DNA from: Methylophaga sp. OBS1
GTDB lineage: Bacteria; Pseudomonadota; Gammaproteobacteria; Nitrosococcales; Methylophagaceae
Direction of reading: 5' to 3'
DNA length: 64,000 nt
Assembly: GCF_026319365.1 (NCBI RefSeq)
Contig: NZ_JAPDMS010000004.1
Location: 62,001 to 126,000 of the forward strand
The stretch's first letter is position 1; each line of letters begins with the position of its first letter. The translations under genes and the position numbers were made by a program. Positions 36,349-44,545 of this stretch are shown here, in pieces. Under the pieces are notes generated by a model. It had not been told where the DNA came from. It saw only the letters and a program-made list of their open reading frames with translations, and did not search any database.

Positions 36349-36363
36349 CGATATATCGTATCA
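36349..36363. promoter_or_regulatory. Zur-like operator 4 (ATPase/TonB/permease operon)
   Basis: CGATATATCGTATCA differs from the best copy (at 39258) only in its first base. It lies 21 bases before the ABC ATPase start and just downstream of the zur stop, so the transporter operon has its own zinc-responsive promoter. Confidence 0.82.
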
Positions 36364-36402
36364 TTAAATACTAAAAAGAAAACCGGCTGGATGTCCGGTT
36401 AT

Positions 36403-36855
36403 TCAGTGTGTCTGGCAGTTTTCACACAGACCATGCAGTTCCAGTTGCGGGCTCTTGAGCTGGAAGTGATTGTCCTGGATGCTTTTTTCCAGCGCATTGA
36501 TCAGGCGATTATCGATACCGACTTCGCGTACTGACTGGCAGTTATCACAAATCAGAAACTGTGGCGTCTGATGTCCGTGATCACAGGCGATGTGAGAACA
36601 GGCGATAAACTTATTGGCAGACGCCAGTTTATGCACCAGCCCCTGGGAAATCAAAAACTCCAGCATACGGTATACCGACATTGCAGGGATCTTTTCATTG
36701 ACTAATTGCTGGTAATGTTCGGCAATTTCGTACGCTGACAGAGGCTGGGGATTTTCCAGTAATATTTCCAGCACATGGCGTCGTTTAGGCGTCAGGCGTC
36801 CGCCCTGCTCAAGACAGGTCTTTTCAGCTTGCTGAAGAATTTTATCCGTTTTCAT
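36403..36855 (-). CDS. zur: Zur-type Fur-family zinc-responsive repressor
   Basis: 150 aa. The N-terminal winged helix holds the Fur-family segment RLTPKRRHVLEILLEN (~20-35) and MSVYRMLEFLISQGLVHKL (~59-77), where the recognition helix lies. The C-terminal dimerisation domain has the structural zinc Cys pairs CDNC (in FLICDNCQSV) and CENC (in HGLCENCQTH), with the His/Cys-rich CSHIACDHGHQTP between, the pattern of Zur rather than Fur. The zinc-associated neighbours and five 15-bp palindromes of Fur-family 7-1-7 type make it their probable regulator. It lies 89 bases after the DUF1826 gene on the same strand and may be read from the dksA2 operon, giving autoregulation. Confidence 0.92.
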   Translation of the reverse strand: MKTDKILQQAEKTCLEQGGRLTPKRRHVLEILLENPQPLSAYEIAEHYQQLVNEKIPAMSVYRMLEFLISQGLVHKLASANKFIACSHIACDHGHQTPQFLICDNCQSVREVGIDNRLINALEKSIQDNHFQLKSPQLELHGLCENCQTH

Positions 36856-36944
36856 ATTATCTCTGCCCGCAGTACATCACTTTCAAAGCTGGGTTGCATT
36901 GAGATTCTAACAGTAAAGCAGCCCGACGACATGGGGTTTCCCGC

Positions 36945-37577
36945 TCAGACCAGATCCAGGGTCAACAGCAGGCGCCTGTTTTCAGCGCTCGCCTGTCCCG
37001 ATCGGTGCACAATGCCCTGCACGTCTTCCTGAGGCCACGCCTCACCTTTGAACAGTAGCACCTCACCGGCCTCAGCCTGCTTTAGTCTGGCCGGATCACA
37101 CACCACCTGCTCATGCTGGCGGGCTTTGAGCGCCTGACGGTTAATATTATCTTCCGTCAGCCATTCGGTGGCCGGCCCGTGATAAGTCGTCACCATGCGT
37201 GCCATGACCTTATCCATATGAAACAGCGGGCACAAGGTTTTGTCGACCAGTTCCAGCCGCATGCCGACATGGGTCTGATCAAACAAATCCGCGAACATCG
37301 TGACCAGTTTCTGTACATCAGCCTGGAATGCGCTGAAATGGCTTGACGGCCATTGGGCCTTGAGCCACTCCGAGACCTCATCTGGGCGGAGAAGAACCCG
37401 AAAGCTAAAGGTTTTCTGCTGCTGCAACAGGTTGGCAATGTCCTGTTTTAGTTCAGCACTGAACTGGCGCTGCCAGATAGCAAAATCGACACCAGGCTGA
37501 TAAATTTCGCTCAGCACCAGTGGCGCCTTCGATGTGACGACCGGTTCCTGGGTCAGTCTGTTGGCGACGGCTGACAT
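36945..37577 (-). CDS. DUF1826 protein coupled to a COG0523 GTPase
   Basis: 210 aa from ATG 37577, which shares its A with the TAA stop of the COG0523 gene (TAATG); the longer in-frame start is unlikely. DUF1826 proteins repeatedly co-occur with zinc-type COG0523 genes and Zur sites, but their activity is unknown. Possible metal-binding residues appear in LCPLFHMDKVMARMVTTYHG (~130-149), and VLLFKGEAWP followed by GIVHRSG (~177-195) resembles the His-containing end of 2OG-oxygenase-like double-stranded beta-helix proteins. That similarity is only suggestive. No signal peptide; cytoplasmic. The tight coupling suggests it is a partner or client of the GTPase. Confidence 0.85.
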   Translation of the reverse strand: MSAVANRLTQEPVVTSKAPLVLSEIYQPGVDFAIWQRQFSAELKQDIANLLQQQKTFSFRVLLRPDEVSEWLKAQWPSSHFSAFQADVQKLVTMFADLFDQTHVGMRLELVDKTLCPLFHMDKVMARMVTTYHGPATEWLTEDNINRQALKARQHEQVVCDPARLKQAEAGEVLLFKGEAWPQEDVQGIVHRSGQASAENRRLLLTLDLV

Positions 37578-38788
37578 TATGCCTGCTCCCAGCGTGGAAA
37601 CGGATCCGGCATGGTTTGCCATAAGGCTTTACCGGCCAGCAGTTCCTCATCACTGATAAGGCAGTCATCCAGCATACCTTTGACTTCGTCCTCATCCATA
37701 TTCTGGCCGATAAACACCAGTTCCTGCCGCATATCGCCGAAGGGCTCTACCCAGTTTTCCATAATCAGTTTTCTGGATTCTTCATCCTCCGGCCAGCGGT
37801 TTTCAGGAACCGCCCGCCAGAACATGCCGGCAAAACCATGCCGTGCAATACCGCCTGCCTGACTCCAGGTACCGGCAAACTGCGGTCGACTCGCCAGCCA
37901 GAAGTAGCCCTTGGATCGAATCAATTTGCCACAGGGCCATTCCTGGTGCAGAAAGGCATAAAACTTTTCCGGATTAAACGGCCTGCGCGCGACATAGGTA
38001 AAACTGCTGATGCCATAGTCCTCTGTCTCTGGAATATGCTCGCCACGGACTTCCCTCAGCCACCCCGGTGACTGTTCCGCTTTTTCAAAATCAAATTTAC
38101 CCGTTGCCAGCACCTGCTTCAGGTCGACCCGACCCCGCTCAATGGGGATAATCTCGGCTTCCGGGTTCAAACTTTTAATGACCCCAGTCACGGCTTTGAG
38201 TTGTTCCGGACTGCACAGGTCGGTTTTGCTAATCAGAATGACATCACAGAACTCAATCTGATCCACCAGCAAATCGGCTACACTACGGTTATCCTCTTCC
38301 CCCAGTGACTCACCGGTTTCCTGCAACATATCAGCCTGTTGGAAATCATTCAGAAAATTGGCCGCATCAACCACCGTCACCATGGTATCGAGACGCGCCA
38401 CTTCGGAAAGACTCTCGCCAGACTCGTCAGCAAAAGTAAAGGTTTCTGCCACTGGCAAAGGCTCAGAAATACCAGTCGATTCGATAACCAGGTAATCAAA
38501 ACGACCTTCGTCAGCCAGGCGCCGTACCTCCAGCAGCAGATCCTCACGTAAAGTGCAGCAGATACAGCCATTGCTCATCTCGACCAGCTTTTCTTCTGCC
38601 CGGTTGAAGTCGACTTCATTATTGATTTGCTGAGCATCAATATTGATTTCGCTCATATCGTTGACGATAACCGCCACCTTGCGGCCTTCACGGTTATTCA
38701 GTATGTGATTCAGTACCGTGGTTTTACCGGCACCCAGAAATCCCGATAGTACGGTCACCGGAAGACGCGGATCCTGCTCAGTGTTCAT
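37577..38788 (-). CDS. COG0523 GTPase, ZigA-like zinc chaperone, copy 2
   Basis: 403 aa. P-loop [14 protein letters not shown] (~14-27), the metal motif [16 protein letters not shown] (~73-88), [14 protein letters not shown] (~99-112) and SKTD (~187-190). The CobW_C domain starts near 275 and has an acidic tail ([15 protein letters not shown]). This longer, acidic-ended form is the ZigA/YjiA-like branch tied to zinc starvation in many proteobacteria. It overlaps the dksA2 stop by 11 bases and the DUF1826 start by one, so three genes are coupled below the operator at 39258. It likely uses GTP hydrolysis to load zinc into essential enzymes. Confidence 0.94.
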   Translation of the reverse strand: MNTEQDPRLPVTVLSGFLGAGKTTVLNHILNNREGRKVAVIVNDMSEINIDAQQINNEVDFNRAEEKLVEMSNGCICCTLREDLLLEVRRLADEGRFDYLVIESTGISEPLPVAETFTFADESGESLSEVARLDTMVTVVDAANFLNDFQQADMLQETGESLGEEDNRSVADLLVDQIEFCDVILISKTDLCSPEQLKAVTGVIKSLNPEAEIIPIERGRVDLKQVLATGKFDFEKAEQSPGWLREVRGEHIPETEDYGISSFTYVARRPFNPEKFYAFLHQEWPCGKLIRSKGYFWLASRPQFAGTWSQAGGIARHGFAGMFWRAVPENRWPEDEESRKLIMENWVEPFGDMRQELVFIGQNMDEDEVKGMLDDCLISDEELLAGKALWQTMPDPFPRWEQA

Positions 38789-39176
38789 AGTGGCTTTCCT
38801 TTCTTTCGTTTATTGTTTTAACGTCGGCACAATATTCGGCTGTGGGTCTGATCAGTAGACGAGCGATGCCGATAGGCTCACCGGTCTGCAGGCAATAACC
38901 GTAATCCCCCTGCCTGATTCTTTGACGGGCGGCATCAATTTTGGGAATCAACTGACGTTTTCTGTCGGCGATACGGATAGCAATAATGGCTTCTTCCTCC
39001 AGTGTCGCCCTGTCACTCATATCGCTGACCCTCGCCTGGGTAATTTCTTCCCTCAAGCTTTCAATTTCGGCCAGGGTTTCCTTTCTCAGGTCCTGTAGCC
39101 GCTGATCAAAAAATGCCAATTGCTCATCATTCATATAATCCTCTTCGGCGGCATTCAGCAGTGTCGTTTCGTCCAT
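38778..39176 (-). CDS. dksA2: DksA2-type zinc-independent RNA polymerase regulator
   Basis: 132 aa. The coiled-coil tip carries the D-x-x-D-x-A motif ([12 protein letters not shown], Asp52, Asp55, Ala57) needed for action in the RNA polymerase secondary channel. The zinc finger is reduced: CLQT (Cys95, Thr98), then 17 residues, then CADV (Cys116, Val119), so only two of the four zinc-binding cysteines of DksA remain. That CxxT-17-CxxA/V pattern defines DksA2, which replaces DksA under zinc starvation in Pseudomonas. It is the first gene after the operator at 39258 and overlaps the COG0523 gene. It should keep ppGpp-linked promoter control working when zinc is short. Confidence 0.92.
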   Translation of the reverse strand: MDETTLLNAAEEDYMNDEQLAFFDQRLQDLRKETLAEIESLREEITQARVSDMSDRATLEEEAIIAIRIADRKRQLIPKIDAARQRIRQGDYGYCLQTGEPIGIARLLIRPTAEYCADVKTINERKESHYEH

Positions 39177-39257
39177 TTTTTCTCCGGGCGACCTGGTTAA
39201 TTTCAGCGTCTCGAATGTTGAGCTGAAATATTATGATGTCCTTGACGCCATAATTTA

Positions 39258-39272
39258 TGATATATCGTATCA
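39258..39272. promoter_or_regulatory. Zur-like operator 5 (dksA2-COG0523-DUF1826)
   Basis: TGATATATCGTATCA, the best match to TGATAYRNYRTATCA among the five copies, 82 bases before dksA2. The 7-1-7 geometry is that of Fur-family boxes. Confidence 0.83.
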
Positions 39273-39324
39273 TATTATTATTTACTGACACTGGCAACTG
39301 TTTTCAGAACCGAGAGTGAGAGAT

Positions 39325-39801
39325 TCAGGGAGTCAGGTAAATAAAATGCAGTACGAAGAAAGTTCTGGTCTCTTCCTGCACACGGATCGTGATTTCATCA
39401 TCGACCTGTTTGCCCAGCAGTGCACGCGCCATCGGTGAATCAACGCTGATATTACCTTTTTCAAAGTCAATTTCATCTGGCCCCACAATCCGGTAGGTCA
39501 CTTCATCACCGGTTTCGGTTTCAAGGGTCACCCGGGCGCCGAAAAATATTTTGTCCTGATTATCAGGCGTATCGTGAACCACTTTCAGGTCGGGCAAGCG
39601 TTTCTGAAGATAACGAATGCGACGATCAAGCTCACGCAATTCTTTTTTACGATAAATATATTCGGCATTTTCACTGCGGTCGCCTTCGGCTGCCGCTGCG
39701 GCAAGGGCTTGCACGACCTCGCGTCGACGTTGCCAGCGCTCGCTGAGCTCCTGGTTGAGACGGAACATGCCTTCAGCAGTGATATAGGGGGAAGACTTCA
39801 T
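39325..39801 (-). CDS. greB: Transcript cleavage factor GreB
   Basis: 158 aa, equal to E. coli GreB. The N-terminal antiparallel coiled coil includes AAAAAEGDRSENAEYIYRKK (~35-54), with the acidic tip residues that project into the RNA polymerase channel. RRIRYLQKRLPDLKVV (~61-76) is the GreB-type basic patch, and the C-terminal FKBP-like domain begins near 80 (ending HFIYLTP). GreB rescues backtracked polymerase by stimulating RNA cleavage. It lies between the zinc island and the CheW-like gene on the same strand, 17 bases after the latter's stop, so it may be co-transcribed with it. Its closeness to dksA2, another secondary-channel factor, is probably coincidental. Confidence 0.93.
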   Translation of the reverse strand: MKSSPYITAEGMFRLNQELSERWQRRREVVQALAAAAAEGDRSENAEYIYRKKELRELDRRIRYLQKRLPDLKVVHDTPDNQDKIFFGARVTLETETGDEVTYRIVGPDEIDFEKGNISVDSPMARALLGKQVDDEITIRVQEETRTFFVLHFIYLTP

Positions 39802-39818
39802 CTTGTTGCAGAAATGAT

Positions 39819-40685
39819 TCAGGCTTGAGCAGTTTGCAATGCTGCGTTATCGGCCAGTTTATTTAAATCAAAATACAAACAGTCCGGCTGGCTGTCATGG
39901 GTGTATACCCCGGTCAGCACATCGCCGATTTTACGAAACTGCGCCAGCGCGCCACTGGCACTGGACTGGAAATTCGACGCATCATAACTGATGACATCGT
40001 TAATTTCATCTATCAATAAGGCATAGCGAGGGGTTACGCCATCTTCAGTGACAAATAAAAGCACCTGGCGCATATCGCTTTGCAATTGTTCGCAGGCGCG
40101 CGCAATCAGGTTTTTGAATTTTTGCAGTGGCTGACTGGCCTGCTGGCGGAACAGCGTGGCCATATGATTCGGATCCTGTCCCTGCGCCTGCCTGAGGGCA
40201 GTTACGCCAGCGTTATGAAGTTGCTCATGCGGCTCCACCAGGGCACTGACCAATTCATTGAGTGTGTCATCGCGTGTTTCGAAGTGACGCAACCAGAGAC
40301 TGCTAGCGCACTCTGCAGCTTCCAAATCAAGCTGAAACGCTTCCTTGTCACGAATGGCTGCCGCCAGTGAGTCAAACCACTGCTGATGCCATTGCAGTTG
40401 TGACTTGAACTCGGCGATCAGCGCTTTTTTACTGTCCAGCCCGGACTGCATATTCAACCTGTGAGCGAAATCCAGCACCGGCACCACCAGGCCCTGAAAC
40501 TTGATAACACCTGAAAAGCCCTGCTCTTCCACCGGCAATGGCTGAATCCTGTCAATGTGTTGATCCAGCATCAGCACCTGCCCCACATCCAGTCCGAATA
40601 GCATGTCCTGTACAAAAAAAGTAAACAGCTGTTTCTGTTCAGAGCGCTTGATATTACTACTCAGTCTGGACGACGGTTTATGCAT
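39819..40685 (-). CDS. CheW-like protein with an inserted CZB zinc-binding domain
   Basis: 288 aa, about twice the length of CheW. The CheW-like fold is split: an N-terminal part (~18-80, KQLFTFFVQDMLFGLDVGQV, VIKFQGLVVPVLDFAHRL) and a C-terminal part (~205-280, RQVLLFVTEDGVTPRYALLI). Between them is a helical insert with the chemoreceptor zinc-binding signature: His100 (WHQQW), Cys126 (CASSLW), His153 and His157 (HEQLH). The spacings, 25 and 26 residues, fit the CZB pattern. CZB domains sense zinc or hypochlorous acid through the Zn-Cys site; CheW couples receptors to CheA. The protein could therefore link zinc or oxidant state to taxis or a CheA-like pathway. No che genes are adjacent. Confidence 0.85.
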   Translation of the reverse strand: MHKPSSRLSSNIKRSEQKQLFTFFVQDMLFGLDVGQVLMLDQHIDRIQPLPVEEQGFSGVIKFQGLVVPVLDFAHRLNMQSGLDSKKALIAEFKSQLQWHQQWFDSLAAAIRDKEAFQLDLEAAECASSLWLRHFETRDDTLNELVSALVEPHEQLHNAGVTALRQAQGQDPNHMATLFRQQASQPLQKFKNLIARACEQLQSDMRQVLLFVTEDGVTPRYALLIDEINDVISYDASNFQSSASGALAQFRKIGDVLTGVYTHDSQPDCLYFDLNKLADNAALQTAQA

Positions 40686-40760
40686 TGTATCTCCCTGAGT
40701 GAGACATTCGTTCCTGGCGTTATATGATCTCGTACCGCCAACAATTAACTGTTGTCTATG

Positions 40761-42092
40761 CTACTTGTGCAGGATCGTCTTGAGTCGCGTTTCATCGATT
40801 TCCGCCCCCAGTCTGCCAGCAACGAATCGCATATCCAGCTCGGCATTTTCCAGGCAACTGGTGGCGCCGGGTGAGGGTGTCATATTAAAGACAATGCCAC
40901 TGCCAGGATTGATTTTGGCCTCACCCAGCATCAGTTTGGACGACTTTTTATCTATCAGCTGCGGGCGAACACCACCAAAGCCCTTGGCAAAACTGACATC
41001 TTCCAGCTTCAGTGATGGCACAATTTTGCGGGCGTCCCGCATAAACAACCAGCGGCGCAGGCCGGGCACTTCAAATAGAAAATTCTTGAAGATGTAGTTG
41101 CGGATATCACTGACTTTAAACAGATCCCAGAACACTTTGAACACGCGGCGGTCCAGTTTCAGCACCCGCAGAAACTCCACGAAGGTCTTGCTGTTATATC
41201 GCTCCAGCATCGGCAATAACAGCGCGGTCGGGCCGAAACGGGTTTTACCTTCCACCAGCACATCCGGGTCACCATGGACTGCAGCAAAAGGCAGTTTGTC
41301 GTTCTGAACAGTGTAGACCTTGCCGTTCAGCAGTGGCGGTGTGAAATAGAAACTGCCGGCGACCGGCAGACAGGAATACTCCAGTCCATAACCCATTTGC
41401 TGGGCCAGCAGCAGACTGTGTCCACCGGCTGAAACCACTACGCTTCTGGCTTTAATCACCTGGTTCTGAGTGATGATAGAAAATACGCCGTCTTTTTCCA
41501 CGATGTTTTCAACATGGCTGTTGAGACATAGTGAAATCGCTTTATCGGTATTTTTGTTGGCTTCCTGCACAAAGCGCTGAGCCAGTTGATGGTAATCGAC
41601 CGCAGAGTATTCATCGAGCACGGCCAGCGCGACACAGGGCTCTTCGCGCATTTTGCCATCAACCATGATGACATTGGGTTCGATCTCGGCGATCTGTTCC
41701 TTTTCAAGCAGCTGCATGGTGGTGAACACGGTTTTGAATGTGTCAAATCGCTCACGCAGTTGTTGACACTCTTTTTCACCGACGCCCAGGACCATTTTCG
41801 GGTATTTGAAAATCACTTTGTCGTGATCGTCCAGGGTTTCAGCAAAGTTGACCACCATCTCGGCCGCGGCTTTCACCTTGGCAGCTTTTTCCAGCGTGTA
41901 GTTAGTCTCAATATCACCGCAGTGCAGGGTCTGGCTGTTATTGCGACCATGAGAATTCACCTTGGCCACATCATCATATTTTTCCACCAGCGCGATATGC
42001 TGGATATCCGTGTATTCACTTAAAAGATACAGCAGCGCTGTACCACACACCCCGCCACCGATGATGGCGACATCATGGACTTGTTCTGTCAT
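40761..42092 (-). CDS. Malate:quinone oxidoreductase-like FAD enzyme
   Basis: 443 aa. N-terminal FAD motif VAIIGGGVCGTALLYLL (~8-24) and VEKYDDVAKVNSHGRNNSQT (~36-55). The C-terminal half contains FGGVRPQLIDKKS (~371-383), the usual substrate-site neighbourhood, and FNMTPSPGATSCLENAE (~401-417), the end motif of the Mqo family. The length is near the shorter, Helicobacter-type Mqo (~450) and well below E. coli Mqo (548). Mqo oxidises malate to oxaloacetate at the membrane and reduces quinone. A related 2-hydroxy-acid dehydrogenase (L2HgO-like) is the main alternative. It is an isolated gene on the minus strand. Confidence 0.78.
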   Translation of the reverse strand: MTEQVHDVAIIGGGVCGTALLYLLSEYTDIQHIALVEKYDDVAKVNSHGRNNSQTLHCGDIETNYTLEKAAKVKAAAEMVVNFAETLDDHDKVIFKYPKMVLGVGEKECQQLRERFDTFKTVFTTMQLLEKEQIAEIEPNVIMVDGKMREEPCVALAVLDEYSAVDYHQLAQRFVQEANKNTDKAISLCLNSHVENIVEKDGVFSIITQNQVIKARSVVVSAGGHSLLLAQQMGYGLEYSCLPVAGSFYFTPPLLNGKVYTVQNDKLPFAAVHGDPDVLVEGKTRFGPTALLLPMLERYNSKTFVEFLRVLKLDRRVFKVFWDLFKVSDIRNYIFKNFLFEVPGLRRWLFMRDARKIVPSLKLEDVSFAKGFGGVRPQLIDKKSSKLMLGEAKINPGSGIVFNMTPSPGATSCLENAELDMRFVAGRLGAEIDETRLKTILHK

Positions 42093-42172
42093 GGTTTTTC
42101 CCGATAAAAACTGCGCCAGATTTTAGCAGAATAGACGTGCTGGCGCAGTGGGAAATCGCGGTTGATCCGTGC

Positions 42173-44058
42173 TTATTGGTCGGACTTTTTATTCATTTGT
42201 GAAAACGACGGAATCGAGGACAAAATCGATTTCAGTTCATCTTTCTCTACGGTTTTGCCTGGCCGCAGACTGTCACCCGCCGACAGAGATTCATCCTGAT
42301 CCAGTTGCCGAATTTCCTCAAACATCGATTCCAGATCTTCTTCAGAAGGCAATGGTTCCTCAGTCAAATCACCCCACATTTCAGATAAAGCGGCTTTAGA
42401 ATCAGTCAGTTTCACCGGTGGACCGGTGTCGATATCTTCATCTTCTGCTTCGCTGCTCTCTGATTCAGGTTGCTCTGGCTGCTGAGGTTCCGGCTCAAGT
42501 TGCTCCTGAGTCTTCTCTGAAGATGATTCATCCTCGACAACATTTCCCTGTTCCCAGGCAGCAGCCAGTGCCGCCTCCCTCTCTGCCTCAGCCTGTTCCT
42601 GATCGGCAATTTCGTTCGCCTGGGTTTCAGAAAAGGCGACAAAGCCATCATCCTGGACCTCATCCTGTTGAGCTTCTGCGACTGGCTGTTCAGCCTCGTC
42701 AAGCAGTTCTTGTTCCCACTGAGCCAGCATCGCAGTCTCATTGGGCTCTTCTGTTATCTCCTGCTCACTTGAGGCCGGTTGTTCGCCCTGGTCAACTGTT
42801 TCAGGTTCTGCCTGTTGCGGCTCCTCAACATTAACTTCCGGATCCTGCTCAAGCTGTTGCTCCCATTCTGCGGCGATCCTGGCTTCACTATCAAGCTCAT
42901 CAAGGGCTGATATCTCTTGTCCTTCGGCCTCTTCCTGCGCCGCATTGGGCTCTTCTGTTATCTCCTGCTCACTTGAGGCCGGTTGTTCACCCTGGTCAAC
43001 TGTTTCAGGTTCTGCCTGTTGCGGCTCCCCAACATTAACTTCCGGATCCTGCTCAAGCTGTTGCTCCCATTCAGCGGCGATCCTGGCTTCACTATCAAGC
43101 TCATTCAGGGCTGATATCTCTTGTCCATCGGCCTCTTCCTGCGCCGCGTTGTCTTCCTGTACTTCCGGGGTGGTGACAGACGCTGATTCATCGACCCGTT
43201 GCTGCTCCCACTGTGCCAGCATCGCCGCTTCATCTTCGGTCTCGGGCGTGTCTTCCTGACTATCAGGCGCTGATTGATCCTCAGTTATCTCGACGTTACT
43301 GTCATCTTCCGTGACAGTGGATTCTGAGAGCTCTTGCTCCCATTCTGCGGCCAGTTCAGCTTCTTCATCCAGTGGCGCATTATCCGACTGAACATTCTCA
43401 ACTTCGTCCTCGGTCATCTCTGGCTCAGGATCTGCACCCGCCACAACTGATGCTGTATCTGAGTGTTCAGACACCTGAGGCTCAAGTTCGGTCTTCTTAG
43501 CCTGTTCATCGGCCGGATTTTCGCCGCTTTCAGTAACAGAAACGGTTTCAGCAGCTAAGTCGGGCTCGAGCTGTTCTGATACCTGCTCGGTCTCCACCGA
43601 CGGCGTCTGATCCAGAAGCTCCTGTTCCCACTGGGCAGCCAGAACTGCTTCATTTTCGGGCGTGGATGCGTTCGACTCACTGCTTTCTGGCGTCAGCGCA
43701 TCAATCGCTGTTTGTTCTGCTTCTGATGGGGTGAACTCATCATCCTGCACTGACGGCTCAATGGCTTCATCCACTTCTGGAGCCGGTTCACTCTCCGCCA
43801 CCTGCGCTTTGTGTTCCGATGACGTATCAGGCGACTGTTCATCTGAGTTGTCTGTCGCCTGCGTGGATTGAAGTTCTTGCTCAGCTTTTTGTTGCTGCCT
43901 TGCTTCAGCCTCCGCTTTCAGCTGTGCTGTTCGGGCGCGTAATTTGGCTCGCAGGTCTTCGAGTTCGGAGCGGACTGCCGCCTGCTCTGTGGCTGGCTCC
44001 ACTTCTGGGGCATCAGTTATTGCTTCGGCTTCGGTATGCGTTTCTGCGCTTTCAGACA

Positions 44059-44071
<13 letters not shown>
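42173..44071 (-). CDS. Large acidic repeat protein (main reading frame, start lost to frameshift)
   Basis: The frame covers 632 aa from a weak TTG at 44071 and stays open upstream through a Pro-Glu repeat to about 44230 without a good start. Content: a coiled-coil segment (LEDLRAKLRARTAQLKAEAE, ~35-55); about 450 residues of Glu/Gln/Ser/Thr-rich sequence holding seven or more blocks marked by AAEWEQQL-like words; and a C-terminal end (KAALSEMWGDLTEE, then ESMFEEIRQLDQDES) likely to be folded. It is highly acidic. I recognise no family. The signal-peptide part is in another frame just upstream (44059-44358). Adding one base near the A5 run at about 44162 would join the two into one secreted ~730-residue protein. 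Confidence 0.7.
42741..43148 (-). repeat. 204-bp near-identical tandem duplication inside the acidic protein
   Basis: Two adjacent 204-base units (42741-42944 and 42945-43148) differ at only a few positions and encode 68 residues each, including AAEWEQQLEQDPEVNV. The period is a multiple of three, so copy number can change without breaking the frame. Confidence 0.85.
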
Positions 44072-44358
<287 letters not shown>

Positions 44359-44545
44359 TAACTCGATCTTCCGTGAAACGTGCAACTATAAGGTAAAAAA
44401 AAGGTGTAGCAACAGAGTCAGTCGCCACACCTTGGATGGATATGGAGCTTGGCAATCAATTTATATTTATCTTGCATTGTCTTAGCGTGAATGACACCAG
44501 GCCAGCCGTTGAATGCCAATTCCAACCATAAGTTTTGATAAATAC

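Noticed and set aside
42741..43259. Ser-rich open frame on the plus strand
   Set aside because: Antisense shadow of the acidic repeat protein; its Ser/Cys-rich repeats mirror the Glu/Gln codons on the other strand.
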